A stretch of 64,000 nucleotides of DNA, taken from NCBI GenBank assembly GCA_031280615.1, contig JAITGO010000017.1, positions 310,001-374,000 on the forward strand, in the 5' to 3' direction. Below are positions 35,030-43,936 of this stretch, one piece after another. The notes under the pieces were generated by a model. The model was not told the origin of the DNA and did not search any database. It saw only the letters and a program-made list of their open reading frames with translations. Position 1 is the first letter of the stretch. Every line of letters begins with the position of its first letter. This stretch comes from Desulfobulbus sp. Lineage in GTDB: Bacteria > Desulfobacterota > Desulfobulbia > Desulfobulbales > Desulfobulbaceae. Made by a program: the position numbers and the translations under genes.

Positions 35030-36037
35030 ATGATGCAACCAACGGAAAGTCTACGAAAAATTCTCTTCATCGCAGCGACCTTCATCTCGCTGGTCCTGTT
35101 CGGCACCGCTGGCTACATGTACCTGGAAAGCATGGATTTTTGGACAGGGCTTTACCTGACCATCATCACCGTGTTCACCGTAGGGTACGGGGATTTTGTC
35201 CCCATCCATTTATCGGGCCGGATTTTTACCATATTTCTGGTGCTTACCAGTGTGAGCTTCGTCTTTTACATCTTCTCCAAGATTACGGAGACAATGGTCA
35301 AGGGCGAGTTGCAGGGATTGTTCAAGAGGAGAAAGATGCACAAGGAAATCGCTCGGTTGCGGGATCATTACATCATTTGCGGTTTCGGCCGGATCGGCAA
35401 GGATATCTGCAGGATTCTCCAGGATCATCGCCGGCCTTTCCTGGTCATCGAAAAGGACGTGGAGGAAATCAAGATCTTGGGGGAAATGGGCTATCTGTGG
35501 CTGCAAGGGGAGGCGGCGGATGACGAAATCCTAGAAGCCGCCGGCATCGACCGGGCCAAGGGGTTGGTGACGGCAGTCGCCTCCGACGCCGACAACCTCT
35601 ACATTACTCTGACCGCCCGCGGCTTGAATCCCGACCTTTTTATCATGGCCCGTTCCAGCGGCGGCAAGGGCGTCCAGACCAAGCTCAAACGGGCCGGCGC
35701 CACCAAGGTGATTTCGCCGTATTCGATCGGTGCCCGCCGCATGGCCCATCTTATCGTCCGGCCAACGGTAAGCGACTTCATTGACCTGACCATGCGGGCC
35801 GGCGAACTCGAACTGATGATGGAGGAGTTGCGGGTCGGTCCGGATTCCCGCTTGGTCGACAAAAATCTGATCGAATCGGAGATTCGCAAGAAGTACGACG
35901 TGATCGTGGTGACAATCAAGCACGAAGACGGCACCATGCTGTTCAATCCCAAGCCGAGTTCGGTGATCCGTTCCGGCGACATTCTCATTGTGCTCGGTGC
36001 CACCGAACAGATTCTCGGCCTGGCCAAGGAGATGTGA
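35030..36037 (+). CDS. Potassium channel with RCK (TrkA-N and TrkA-C) domains
   Basis: 335-aa two-helix K+ channel. Helix 1 at about 11-31, pore loop with selectivity filter TVGYGD at 50-55, helix 2 at about 63-80. The cytoplasmic part has a TrkA-N/RCK_N Rossmann domain (YIICGFGRIGKDICRIL near 120) and a C-terminal RCK_C domain (VVTIKHEDGTMLFNPKP, ending SGDILIVLGATEQI) that gates the pore and in other bacteria can bind c-di-AMP. Layout equals MthK/GsuK. Start at 35030 or the adjacent ATG 35033 (AAGGTG upstream). A cyclase for c-di-AMP is present in the window, so regulation by it is possible but inferred. Confidence 0.92.
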   Translation: MMQPTESLRKILFIAATFISLVLFGTAGYMYLESMDFWTGLYLTIITVFTVGYGDFVPIHLSGRIFTIFLVLTSVSFVFYIFSKITETMVKGELQGLFKRRKMHKEIARLRDHYIICGFGRIGKDICRILQDHRRPFLVIEKDVEEIKILGEMGYLWLQGEAADDEILEAAGIDRAKGLVTAVASDADNLYITLTARGLNPDLFIMARSSGGKGVQTKLKRAGATKVISPYSIGARRMAHLIVRPTVSDFIDLTMRAGELELMMEELRVGPDSRLVDKNLIESEIRKKYDVIVVTIKHEDGTMLFNPKPSSVIRSGDILIVLGATEQILGLAKEM

Positions 36038-36114
36038 ACCCGGCTCCGCGGGAAAAGCCCGGGCACCTCTTCAGCCCTTGTAATTCCCGTTAGTTGCCGT
36101 GTCGTTTTCGGCGT

Positions 36115-37293
36115 TCAGACCGCCCGCACGATGGCCAGCATTTCCCGCACGGCATTCTCCAGCCCCACCAGCACCGCCCGGCTGATCACCGCATGGCCGA
36201 TGCTCAACTCGTCGATGAAGGGCAGGGCGGCAATGGGATGGACGTTGCGGTAGTCGAGACCGTGGCCGGCATTCACCCGCAGCCCGGATTCGTAGGCCAG
36301 CTCGGCCGTCTGTTCGATCAGGTTGAACTCCCGCTCCTGCTCTTCCATGCTCCGGGCCTCGCAGTAGCGGCCGGTGTGCAGCTCGACATAGGTGGCGCCG
36401 GCATCGAGCGCCGCCTGCACCTGGGCTGCGTCCGGATCGATGAAAAGCGAGACCGGAATACCGGCCTTGCGCATCTTGGCGATAGTCTTGCCCACCTTCT
36501 TGGCATTGGCCAGCACATCGAGACCGCCCTCGGTGGTCAGTTCTTTGCGTTTTTCCGGCACCAGAGTGATCATGTCCGGCAGCACTTCCAGCGCGATATC
36601 GACAATCTCGGGCACATTGGCCATTTCCAGATTGAGCCGGGTCTTGATTGTCTGCCGCAAAAGCCGCACGTCCCTGTCCTGAATATGGCGCCGGTCTTCG
36701 CGAAGATGGACGACGATCCCGTCGGCTCCGGCCAACTCGCAGAGCGAGGCGGCCAGCACCGGGTCCGGTTCGTTGCCACCCCGCGCCTGGCGGACGGTGG
36801 CCACATGGTCGACATTGATGGCGAGAAAGGGCATGGCGGCACTCCTTGGTTGCTGTAATTGCTGAAACAATACTTTTTCCTCTTCCCACATGCGCACGGC
36901 CTCGGCCTCCGAACGCTCGTGATCGTAGCCCGCGAGATGAAGCACGCCGTGGATGATCAACTCGGTCAGTCGGCAGTGCAGGCTCTTGTGCTGTTCGGCC
37001 GCCTCGCGCCGGGCGGTATCGACCGAGACCAGCACGTCTCCCAGTTCGTTTTCCGGCACGACAAAGCCGTCGTCGCCGCCGCTGGCCGGGAAGGAGAGGA
37101 CATTGGTGGGACCCTTCTTCTGGCGGTATCGCTCGTTGTAGGCCGCCATTTCTGCATCGTCGAGGAAGACCACGCTGACTTCGGCCCGCTCCAACTCCAG
37201 CAGGTGCAGCAGCATGTCGCAACGCTGGCGGATCAGGCGGCGGTTGAGCCGCTGGGGGGCGATCTCCAGGGAATACGTGCAATGGATCGGCAT
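36115..37293 (-). CDS. ybeY-pdxJ: YbeY endoribonuclease fused to PdxJ pyridoxine 5'-phosphate synthase
   Basis: One 392-codon frame holds two normally separate enzymes. Residues 1-153 are YbeY, the single-strand RNase for 16S rRNA maturation and ribosome quality control, with zinc ligands H115, H119 and H125 in [11 protein letters not shown]. Residues 154-392 are a full-length PdxJ (239 aa; E. coli 243), which condenses aminoacetone phosphate and deoxyxylulose phosphate: [69 protein letters not shown]. YbeY has no stop codon before PdxJ, yet PdxJ keeps its own ATG and ribosome site. It starts directly after the phoH-like stop (TGAATG). Confidence 0.93.
   Translation of the reverse strand: MPIHCTYSLEIAPQRLNRRLIRQRCDMLLHLLELERAEVSVVFLDDAEMAAYNERYRQKKGPTNVLSFPASGGDDGFVVPENELGDVLVSVDTARREAAEQHKSLHCRLTELIIHGVLHLAGYDHERSEAEAVRMWEEEKVLFQQLQQPRSAAMPFLAINVDHVATVRQARGGNEPDPVLAASLCELAGADGIVVHLREDRRHIQDRDVRLLRQTIKTRLNLEMANVPEIVDIALEVLPDMITLVPEKRKELTTEGGLDVLANAKKVGKTIAKMRKAGIPVSLFIDPDAAQVQAALDAGATYVELHTGRYCEARSMEEQEREFNLIEQTAELAYESGLRVNAGHGLDYRNVHPIAALPFIDELSIGHAVISRAVLVGLENAVREMLAIVRAV
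36834..36846 (-). promoter_or_regulatory. Internal ribosome binding site and start for separate PdxJ
   Basis: Minus strand AAGGAGTGCCGCCATG: AGGAG at 36846-36842, 7 nt before ATG 36834, which is exactly the native PdxJ start. It would let the ribosome make a free PdxJ from inside the fusion frame. Confidence 0.65.
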
Positions 37294-38301
37294 TCAGGCC
37301 TCGCTTGGCGTGCGCCGGCTCCGGGCGGCATCCTGCTGCTCGTAGGCCTGGATGATCTCCTGGACCAGGGGATGGCGGACCACGTCGGCCTTGGAAAAGT
37401 GGCGAAAGGCGATGCCCTTGATCCCGGTAAGGATTTTCTCGGCCTGGATCAGGCCGGATTTCTGCGTGCCCGGCAGGTCGATCTGGGTGACGTCGCCGGT
37501 GATCACCGCCTGGGAGTCGAAGCCGATACGGGTGAGGAACATTTTCATCTGCTCCCGGGTGGTGTTCTGGGCCTCGTCGAGAATGATAAAGGCGTTGTTC
37601 AGCGTGCGGCCGCGCATGAAGGCCAGGGGCGCGACTTCGATCACCCCGCGTTCGGTCAGCTCCTGGGTTCGCTCCTGGCCCATCATGTCGTTGATGGCGT
37701 CGGTGAGCGGCCGCAGATAGGGGTCGACCTTCTGGGCCATGTCGCCTGGCAGGAAACCGAGTTTTTCGCCGGCCTCCACCGCCGGGCGGGTCAGGATGAT
37801 CTTGGCCACCTGCTCCCGTGCCAGCGCCGAAACCGCCATGGCCACGGCCAGATAGGTTTTGCCGGTGCCGGCTGGGCCGATGCCGAAGACGATGTCGTTT
37901 TCCCGGATCGCCTCGATATAGAGCTTCTGGTTGACCGATTTGGGCGAGATCACCCGTTTGCGCGAGGTAATGCAGACTTTGTCGAGGAAAATCTCCTCCA
38001 GTCGGGCCTGGGGAGAGGATTCCAGGATTTTGACCCCGAAGGCGATGTCCTGGCTGAACACCGGATAGCCCTTGAGCAGCAGGCCGTACATTTGCTGTAG
38101 GGTGGAGGCCGCCAGTTCCACGGCATATGCCCGGCCGTTGATCCGCAGGCCGTTGCCACGGGCGTTGATCGTCACGCCGGTAGCCTGCTCGATGGTCAGC
38201 AGGTTGCGGTTCAACTCGCCGAACAGCTGCTGGACGATGTGGTTGTCGGCGAAATCGAGTTCCCGCGTGGTCTCGGCGTTGAGGGCGGCGGAGGCCTTCA
38301 C
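37294..38301 (-). CDS. ybeZ: PhoH-like ATPase (YbeZ/PhoL)
   Basis: 335 aa. Walker A motif GIGPAGTGKTYLAVAMAV, Walker B IILDEAQNTT, the ITGDVTQIDLP switch and the RHFSKADVVRHPLV arginine finger region identify a PhoH-family ATPase; the N-terminal 100 residues form the KH-like part (GVTINARGNGLRING). It is the usual partner gene of ybeY, and both take part in RNA processing. Start GTG 38301 has GGAG 9 nt upstream and lies one base after the stop of the Dsb-like gene, so the upstream open frame is an artefact. Confidence 0.93.
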   Translation of the reverse strand: MKASAALNAETTRELDFADNHIVQQLFGELNRNLLTIEQATGVTINARGNGLRINGRAYAVELAASTLQQMYGLLLKGYPVFSQDIAFGVKILESSPQARLEEIFLDKVCITSRKRVISPKSVNQKLYIEAIRENDIVFGIGPAGTGKTYLAVAMAVSALAREQVAKIILTRPAVEAGEKLGFLPGDMAQKVDPYLRPLTDAINDMMGQERTQELTERGVIEVAPLAFMRGRTLNNAFIILDEAQNTTREQMKMFLTRIGFDSQAVITGDVTQIDLPGTQKSGLIQAEKILTGIKGIAFRHFSKADVVRHPLVQEIIQAYEQQDAARSRRTPSEA

Positions 38302-38302
38302 T

Positions 38303-39169
38303 TTACTTGGCTCCGCCGGCTGATCCCAGGGCCTCGTTGACCATTTTCTGAAGATTTTGCAGCGAGCGGTCTTTCGCCGGCTTGCTGTTGATGAAAATCG
38401 AGGGCGTGGCATTGACATCGGCCGCCAGGGCATCGCTCCGGTCCTTGGCCAGCTGTGCCTGCACCTCCGGACTGGTCAGGTCGGCGCGGAATTTGTCCAT
38501 GTTGAGGCCGATCCGCACCGCGGCTTCGTCGATGGTGTTCGGCGTCCAGTTGGTGGTCTGGAACAGGATGTCATGCATTTCCCAGAATTTTCCCTGTTTC
38601 TGGGCGGCGATCGCGGCCAGGGCCGCCGGTTCGGCAAAGGAATGCATGGGCAACGGCATGTGCTTGAAGACGATGCGCAGCTTGTCCGGATTCTTGGCCA
38701 GCAGTTCGGCCAGCACCGGTTCGAGTTTGCCGCACCAGGGACATTCGAAATCGGAGAACAGCACCAGGGTGACCGGGGCATCCACCTTGCCGCGCACCGG
38801 TGCGCCGACGATGTCGATCTTCTGGCTGAAGCTGATGTCGATTGCGCTGTAGGTGTTGGTCTTGCTGTTCACCAGGTACAGCGTTTCGCCCCGGGCGGCG
38901 ATGTCGATGGCGCTGACATGGGGATCGACCGGCAGTACGCCCAGCTGGGTGCCGTCGGGCGTGAAGATGTAGACTTTCGCGTCGGCGGTCAGGATGAACA
39001 CCTTCTTGTTGTCCAGGGATTGGACGATATCGATCGGCTTGGCCGGAACGGGCCAGGAGGCTTGGACCGACCAGTTGAGATCTTCGGCATTATTGATTTT
39101 CTTGGCTTCCTGGGCATGAACGGTCAGCGGCAGCAGCAGGGCGGCGCAGAAGGCGATTTTTTTCAGCAT
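38303..39169 (-). CDS. DsbA/DsbC-like thiol-disulfide protein with N-terminal beta domain
   Basis: 288-aa periplasmic protein. Signal peptide MLKKIAFCAALLLPLTVHA. Residues 30-125 form an extra beta-rich part resembling one or two blades of a propeller (KVFILTADAKVYIFTPDGTQ, ETLYLVNSKTNTYSAIDIS). The C-terminal thioredoxin-like domain has VLFSDFECPWCGKLEP with a CPWC active site, then the DsbA helical insert and the cis-proline loop NATPSIFIN. Such CPWC proteins oxidise or isomerise disulfides in exported proteins. First gene of the minus-strand unit, one base before ybeZ, an unusual partner for RNA-processing genes. Confidence 0.87.
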   Translation of the reverse strand: MLKKIAFCAALLLPLTVHAQEAKKINNAEDLNWSVQASWPVPAKPIDIVQSLDNKKVFILTADAKVYIFTPDGTQLGVLPVDPHVSAIDIAARGETLYLVNSKTNTYSAIDISFSQKIDIVGAPVRGKVDAPVTLVLFSDFECPWCGKLEPVLAELLAKNPDKLRIVFKHMPLPMHSFAEPAALAAIAAQKQGKFWEMHDILFQTTNWTPNTIDEAAVRIGLNMDKFRADLTSPEVQAQLAKDRSDALAADVNATPSIFINSKPAKDRSLQNLQKMVNEALGSAGGAK

Positions 39170-39488
39170 GGGGGGCACGTTGTCCTTGGCGTGAATGAAA
39201 TGGGTTGGCGATGGGCCGATCAGAGCCATTTGAGGTGAATATTCCCAGGCGGCGCGCCTGACGATATCAACCCGGAAAAAGTGTTTCCCACTATACTGAT
39301 CGCATCGCGAATGCGCAAGCGGCAAGAAGGACGGGACTTTTTCCCGCCGCATCGGTGTGTTGCCGTCCAGCTCCGGGCCGTTGTCCGTCTGGTATGCACC
39401 AGGGATGGGGTGGGTCCGGCAGTGGCAAAATACAGGGCCGGAGCTTTGATTTTCACGTGATCTCGTTGAAAACAGGATATTTTCACAG

Positions 39489-39536
39489 GCACTACATGTA
39501 GGCTTTATTGTGCTTGATATGCGCTATATGTTGTGA
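39489..39536 (+). promoter_or_regulatory. Pair of NrdR boxes in the nrdJ promoter
   Basis: Box 1 at 39489-39504 (GCACTACATGTAGGCT) and box 2 at 39521-39536 (GCGCTATATGTTGTGA) match the NrdR consensus acaCwAtATaTwGtgt at 11 and 12 of 16 positions, including the central C-w-A..A-T..T-w-G. They are 32 bp apart, three helical turns, as is usual for NrdR. GATAAT at 39535-39540 is a likely -10. NrdR would repress nrdJ when dATP is high. The rest of 39170-39626 holds no gene. Confidence 0.75.
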
Positions 39537-39626
39537 TAATGTGCCGGGCGGCATGCGAGAGCCCCCGGCTTTCGCCGTCAGGAGACAGAAGACGAGACAA
39601 GAAGAATCGAGGAGGAAGAGGCCACC

Positions 39627-41798
39627 ATGACCAAGAGCATACCCCGGCAACAATTGACCGATACTGCGGAAACCGTGCTTGAGCGACGCTACTACCTAAA
39701 GGACGCGACCGGCAAGCCGCTTGAAAATTGGGAAACGCTCTGCCGCCGGGTGGCGAACGCGGTGGCCTTGGTCGACAGCGACCAGCCCGATTACGAAGGC
39801 CTGGCCGACCGCTTCTTCACCATGATCTACTATCTCGATTTCCTTCCCAATTCGCCCTGCTTGATGAACGCCGGCACCGATCTCGGCCAATTGTCGGCCT
39901 GTTTCGTCCTGCCGGTGGAAGACTCGATGGACGGGATCTTCACCTCCATCCGCAACGGCGCCCTGGTGCACAAGACCGGCGGCGGCACCGGATATTCCTT
40001 TTCCCGGGTGCGGCCCAAGAATTCGGCGGTTCGTTCCACCCAGGGCGTGGCCTCGGGCCCCTTGAGCTTTGCCGCAGTGTTCGACGCCGCCACCGAAACC
40101 ATCAAGCAGGGCGGTAAGCGGCGCGGCGCCAACATGGGCGTGCTGCGGGTCGATCACCCCGATATCCAGGAATTCATCGTCGCCAAGCAGGACCAGACCC
40201 GCTACACCAACTTCAATTTCAGCGTCGCCATCACCGACCTGTTCATGGATGCGGTCAAGAACGACCTCGAATACGATCTGATCGATCCCTCCAACAACAA
40301 GATCGTCGAGACCTTGCGCGCCCGCGATGTCTTTGACAAGATCGTCGACCTGGCCTGGCATAACGGCGAGCCCGGTGTGCTCTTCATCGATGCCGCCAAC
40401 CGCGACAACGCCACCCCGCAACTCGGCAAGTTCGAGGCCACCAATCCCTGCGGCGAGCAGTGGCTGCTGCCGTACGAGTCCTGCAATCTGGGCTCGATCA
40501 ATCTGGCCCAGTACGTACGAGAAGGGGAGGTCGACTGGCAGCGCCTGGGCGACACGGCCCGGCTGGCGGTCCGCTTTCTCGACAACGTCATCGACTGCAA
40601 CCGTTTTCCCATCCCGGAAATCGCCTCGATGACCCAGAAGACTCGCAAGGTCGGCCTGGGGGTCATGGGTTTGCACGACATGCTCATCCAGCTGGGATTG
40701 TCCTACGGCAGCGAGGAGGGGCGCCAGGCTTCGGCCGAGGTGATGGCCTTCATCCGCCGGGAGGCCGAGGCCGCCTCGATCGACTTGGCAGCGCTGAAGA
40801 GCCCGTTTCCGGCCTACGACCCGAAAATCAACGAATATCCGGCCCGCCGCAACGCCGCCCTCACTTCGATCCAGCCCACCGGCACGGTGTCGATGATCGC
40901 CGACTGTGCCTCGGGGTGCGAACCCTATTTCTCCATCGTCATGATTAAGAACGTCATGGACGGCGACCGGCTGCTGATGGTCAACAAGCTGTTCGAGCGA
41001 GTGGCCAGGGCCGAGGGCTTTTATTCCTCCGAGCTGATGGAAAAGGTGGCCACCAGCGGCACCGTCATCGGCCATGCCGAAATCCCGGCCAAATGGCAGG
41101 AGATTTTCCGCACCGCCCAAGATATCAGCCCGGAGCAACACATTTGCATGCAGGGCACGCTCCAGAAAAATGGGGTCGATTCCTCGATCTCCAAAACTAT
41201 CAACCTGCCCGCCTCGGCCTCCCAGGACGATGTGCGCACCTCCTACATGCTCGGTTTCGACCTGGGCTGTAAGGGCCTGACCGTCTACCGCGACGGCTCC
41301 CGCGACCACCAGGTGCTCAACACCGTGGCTTCCAGCCCGGACAAGACCGCCCTGACCTCCGCCGAGGGGCTGGTACGCAAGGCCACCCTGCCCGATGAGC
41401 TCAGCGCCAAGCGCTATCGGCTCAAGGACATCAATCAGGAAACCATCTATTTGATCGTCTGCTTCGACGAAGACGAAAAACCGATGGAGGTGTTCGCCAA
41501 GTTCCCCTTCGACAACCGGGTGGATCTCAAGGACAAGTCCACCATGTGGACCACCACTTGCCGCCTGGTGTCCCTGGCCCTGCGCTATCAGATTCCCATG
41601 GACGAAATCATCAAGCAATTGGATCGCTCTTCCGGCCACATGCTCGATCTTCCGGCCCAGCTGGGCAAGTTGCTGAAATCGTTCATGGCCGCCACCCAGC
41701 ACGGGTTTGCCTCGATCTGTCCCGAATGCCAGGGCAAGCTGGTGTTTGAGGAGGGGTGCGAGGTGTGCCGGGACTGCGGCTACTCGAAGTGTTCATGA
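39627..41798 (+). CDS. nrdJ: Adenosylcobalamin-dependent ribonucleotide reductase (class II)
   Basis: Reduces ribonucleotides to deoxyribonucleotides with a B12-generated thiyl radical. 723 aa. Visible landmarks: NSPCLMNAGTDLGQLSACF (first active cysteine region), LVHKTGGGTGYSFSRVRP, KRRGANMGVL, ATNPCGEQWLLPYESCNLGS (radical cysteine and glutamate), QPTGTVSMIADCASGCEP, and a C-terminal zinc-ribbon-like tail with CPEC, CEVCRDCGYSKCS supplying the redox thiols. GAGGAAGAGG precedes ATG 39627. Stands alone behind NrdR boxes. Works without oxygen, suiting an anaerobe, and depends on cobalamin, for which cobT lies in the window. Confidence 0.96.
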   Translation: MTKSIPRQQLTDTAETVLERRYYLKDATGKPLENWETLCRRVANAVALVDSDQPDYEGLADRFFTMIYYLDFLPNSPCLMNAGTDLGQLSACFVLPVEDSMDGIFTSIRNGALVHKTGGGTGYSFSRVRPKNSAVRSTQGVASGPLSFAAVFDAATETIKQGGKRRGANMGVLRVDHPDIQEFIVAKQDQTRYTNFNFSVAITDLFMDAVKNDLEYDLIDPSNNKIVETLRARDVFDKIVDLAWHNGEPGVLFIDAANRDNATPQLGKFEATNPCGEQWLLPYESCNLGSINLAQYVREGEVDWQRLGDTARLAVRFLDNVIDCNRFPIPEIASMTQKTRKVGLGVMGLHDMLIQLGLSYGSEEGRQASAEVMAFIRREAEAASIDLAALKSPFPAYDPKINEYPARRNAALTSIQPTGTVSMIADCASGCEPYFSIVMIKNVMDGDRLLMVNKLFERVARAEGFYSSELMEKVATSGTVIGHAEIPAKWQEIFRTAQDISPEQHICMQGTLQKNGVDSSISKTINLPASASQDDVRTSYMLGFDLGCKGLTVYRDGSRDHQVLNTVASSPDKTALTSAEGLVRKATLPDELSAKRYRLKDINQETIYLIVCFDEDEKPMEVFAKFPFDNRVDLKDKSTMWTTTCRLVSLALRYQIPMDEIIKQLDRSSGHMLDLPAQLGKLLKSFMAATQHGFASICPECQGKLVFEEGCEVCRDCGYSKCS

Positions 41799-41849
41799 TC
41801 GTTCAATTGGCTGCGCTTTTGCAAAATTGTGACGCGAATTCCGGGATGA

Positions 41850-41876
41850 GCCTCGCTGCTGCCGGCGCAGCGAGGC
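41850..41876 (+). terminator. Hairpin after nrdJ
   Basis: 9-bp stem GCCTCGCTG / CAGCGAGGC with a 9-nt loop, 52 bp after the nrdJ stop. No T run follows, so termination is uncertain. Confidence 0.35.
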
Positions 41877-41957
41877 ATTATGGGGCCTTGGGGCAATAGG
41901 CGGACGATGCGGCACCGATGCGCTGCCGCATCGGTCATGTCGATCTTGCGGTGCGTT

Positions 41958-42791
41958 TTAGTTGTTTTCGCCTGCCCGGCCGGGGGGATTTGCCTGCTCG
42001 ATCGTCTTGAAAAGCGCCGAAGCAAGACGTTGAGCGGCATTGATTTCAGCGGTGGTCATCTCCGATGACAGTATTTTCTTATTACGCATGGCTGGTTCGT
42101 TGCCATTGAGCGAGGCGATCTCATACCAGGCATACCCTTTTTCCTTGTCCTTCTCTGTGCCCAGGCCATTGGCATACATGGTGCCGAGATTGGCCTGCGC
42201 CAATTGATGTCCGTGCAAAGCGGATTTTTGGTACAGGACGAATGCGGCCTGGTAATCCACTGCACCTCCCAGGCCATGGAAGAATAAATAGGCGAGGTCG
42301 TTCTGGGCTTGCGCGTTGCCGGTGTCAGCGGCTATTTTGAACCATTTCCTTGATTCCGCATAATTTTCAGGAATATTTTTGCCTTTGAAGTATTCATACC
42401 CCATGATATTCAGCGATTCGTCCGAGTATTTTCCTTTTTTTGCCGCACTGACCAGTAAATAAATTCCTTTCTTTGGGTCGCATCCTGCCTCTTTCCCGCG
42501 ATACATGTTCAATCCGACCGTGAATTGAGCGTTTTCATCGCCAGATTTTGCCAGATTCATTTCTTGTTCGAAAGAGTTGCATTGCAACTTTGCAGGTGTA
42601 TTTCTTTTGTAAGGAATTTTTTTATTATCGATATTTTTTTGTGTGCCTTTCTGGAGAGATTGTTTGTTGGGTTTGTTGATTGCATCCGGATCGGGAGATT
42701 TATACACGTAAAATTCTTGTTTGGAAAAACAGCTGACTGGACTTGCAAACAATATCAAGGCAATTAAATATGCAATTACAATTTTTAGCAT
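41958..42791 (-). CDS. Sel1-repeat exported protein
   Basis: 277 aa. N-terminal signal sequence (MLKIVIAYLIALILFASPVS) ending in a cysteine, possibly a lipoprotein although the lipobox is poor. A low-complexity Lys/Asn linker (about 25-70) precedes four Sel1 repeats of about 36 residues, each of the form AQ-LG-MY-G-G...A-WY..AA..G (for instance AQANLGTMYANGLGTEKDKE). Sel1 proteins are scaffolds for protein contacts, often in envelope or secretion functions. Lower GC than neighbours. Start ATG 42791 chosen because the signal sequence begins there; an in-frame ATG lies at 42851. Confidence 0.8.
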   Translation of the reverse strand: MLKIVIAYLIALILFASPVSCFSKQEFYVYKSPDPDAINKPNKQSLQKGTQKNIDNKKIPYKRNTPAKLQCNSFEQEMNLAKSGDENAQFTVGLNMYRGKEAGCDPKKGIYLLVSAAKKGKYSDESLNIMGYEYFKGKNIPENYAESRKWFKIAADTGNAQAQNDLAYLFFHGLGGAVDYQAAFVLYQKSALHGHQLAQANLGTMYANGLGTEKDKEKGYAWYEIASLNGNEPAMRNKKILSSEMTTAEINAAQRLASALFKTIEQANPPGRAGENN

Positions 42792-43305
42792 AACTGTAAC
42801 AAGGTGTGGAAATTTTCTTCGATGCAGTGCACTGGCCAGCATAATCCGCAACTGGGAAGCAGAGGGCTGGGCTCATGGACAACGAGGTGAAATAATATAG
42901 ATTAAATACAATAAATCAGCAAGATGTAATGCGAGCTGATGCGTTGGTTTGGCCTTGCCGAAAAAAGCGTTTTTTTGTCCCGGCCAATCAAAAGATGCTT
43001 CACCGGGCTATCTGTTGTCTGGCCGGCGCGAACCACCACAAAACCGCGTTCCCTTGCCAGGGACAATCATGTCCACTCAAGGCGATATTCTTCAAAAAAA
43101 TATAATTATTTTAGAGCGGTAGATTCAAGAAAAGAAGGGCGGCGATGCCTCCGCGCTGGTCTTTTTTGCAATTTTTTTTCGGGCATTGCAGGGCCGTGGG
43201 GCTGGTTCGGGACCGGGACATGGGCACTGCCCAAAAAAGTAAAAAAAATACCGATAATTTTCAGTGAGTTCGGAGGTCTCAGCAAGGGGAAAAAAGAGGT
43301 TTGTC
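42792..43305. other. Intergenic region, about 510 bp, no gene seen
   Basis: Between the divergent Sel1 and RlpA-like genes. A 145-codon open frame on the plus strand has no ribosome site, unusual residue composition and no similarity, so I leave it out. The region is AT-rich. Confidence 0.4.
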
Positions 43306-43333
43306 TTGCAATATATCGAATTTCTGTTATTTT
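43306..43333 (+). promoter_or_regulatory. Candidate sigma-70 promoter for the RlpA-like gene
   Basis: TTGCAA (43306-43311), 16-bp spacer, TATTTT (43328-43333), leader about 47 nt. Confidence 0.4.
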
Positions 43334-43386
43334 CTCACATCTTGATAGCGAGAGCCATTGTTTGACTTCAACTTGAGAGAAAACTT

Positions 43387-43890
43387 ATGCGGACCACCAA
43401 GCTCGTGTTTTTTGCAGTAATCGGCTTGGCGATGCTCGAATTTTCCCTTGGACAAGCATGTAATTCCGTGGCGGCAACCACGGCGCCCAAGACATCGCAC
43501 GCCTCTCCGAAAATCGCCTCTCCGGCTAAAAAAATCGCCAAAAAATCCCACGCAGTCGTTCGTTCGCACAAATCAGGTTCGAGCCTGAATGGTGTGGCCG
43601 TCGTTTATTCCGACCGCCTGAACGGCCGCAAGACAGCCAGCGGCCAACGGTTCAGCCAGAAGCAACTGACCGCGGCCCACCGGACCCTGCCACTCGGCAC
43701 GAAAGTGCGGGTCACCAATGTCCGGAACCAGCAATCGGTCGATGTGGTGATCAACGACCGCGGTCCCTGGCATGCCGGCCGCATCATCGACCTCTCGGCC
43801 GCTGCCGCCGCTCAGGTTGGGATGCACAAGACCGGAAAAGCCCTTGTGAAGCTGGAAATTCTTAACGAATCCGCAGTGAACAATTCCTAG
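43387..43890 (+). CDS. RlpA-like double-psi beta-barrel protein
   Basis: 167-aa exported protein: signal sequence (TTKLVFFAVIGLAMLEFSLG), a Lys/Ala/Ser-rich linker with KIASPAKKIAKKSHA, and a C-terminal double-psi beta-barrel (about 70-160). The barrel has TASGQRFSQKQLTAAHRTLP, GTKVRVTNVRNQQSVDVVIN, the catalytic-type aspartate in NDRGPW and GRIIDLSAAAA. RlpA proteins are septal lytic transglycosylases that cut peptidoglycan lacking stem peptides. The SPOR domain of classical RlpA is absent, as in short RlpA homologues. The lipoprotein gene follows 46 bp downstream. Confidence 0.87.
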   Translation: MRTTKLVFFAVIGLAMLEFSLGQACNSVAATTAPKTSHASPKIASPAKKIAKKSHAVVRSHKSGSSLNGVAVVYSDRLNGRKTASGQRFSQKQLTAAHRTLPLGTKVRVTNVRNQQSVDVVINDRGPWHAGRIIDLSAAAAAQVGMHKTGKALVKLEILNESAVNNS

Positions 43891-43936
43891 GCAGGACAGC
43901 CGGCTGTCCAGTCCTTTTCATGCTGACACCTCTGCC

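Noticed and set aside
39421..39427. CAGTGGC, the reverse of a cobalamin riboswitch box (GCCACTG), upstream of nrdJ
   Set aside because: It would be on the strand opposite to nrdJ and lacks the surrounding riboswitch elements; chance match.
42939..43376. 145-codon open frame upstream of the RlpA-like gene
   Set aside because: No ribosome site, unusual composition and it overlaps the predicted RlpA promoter.
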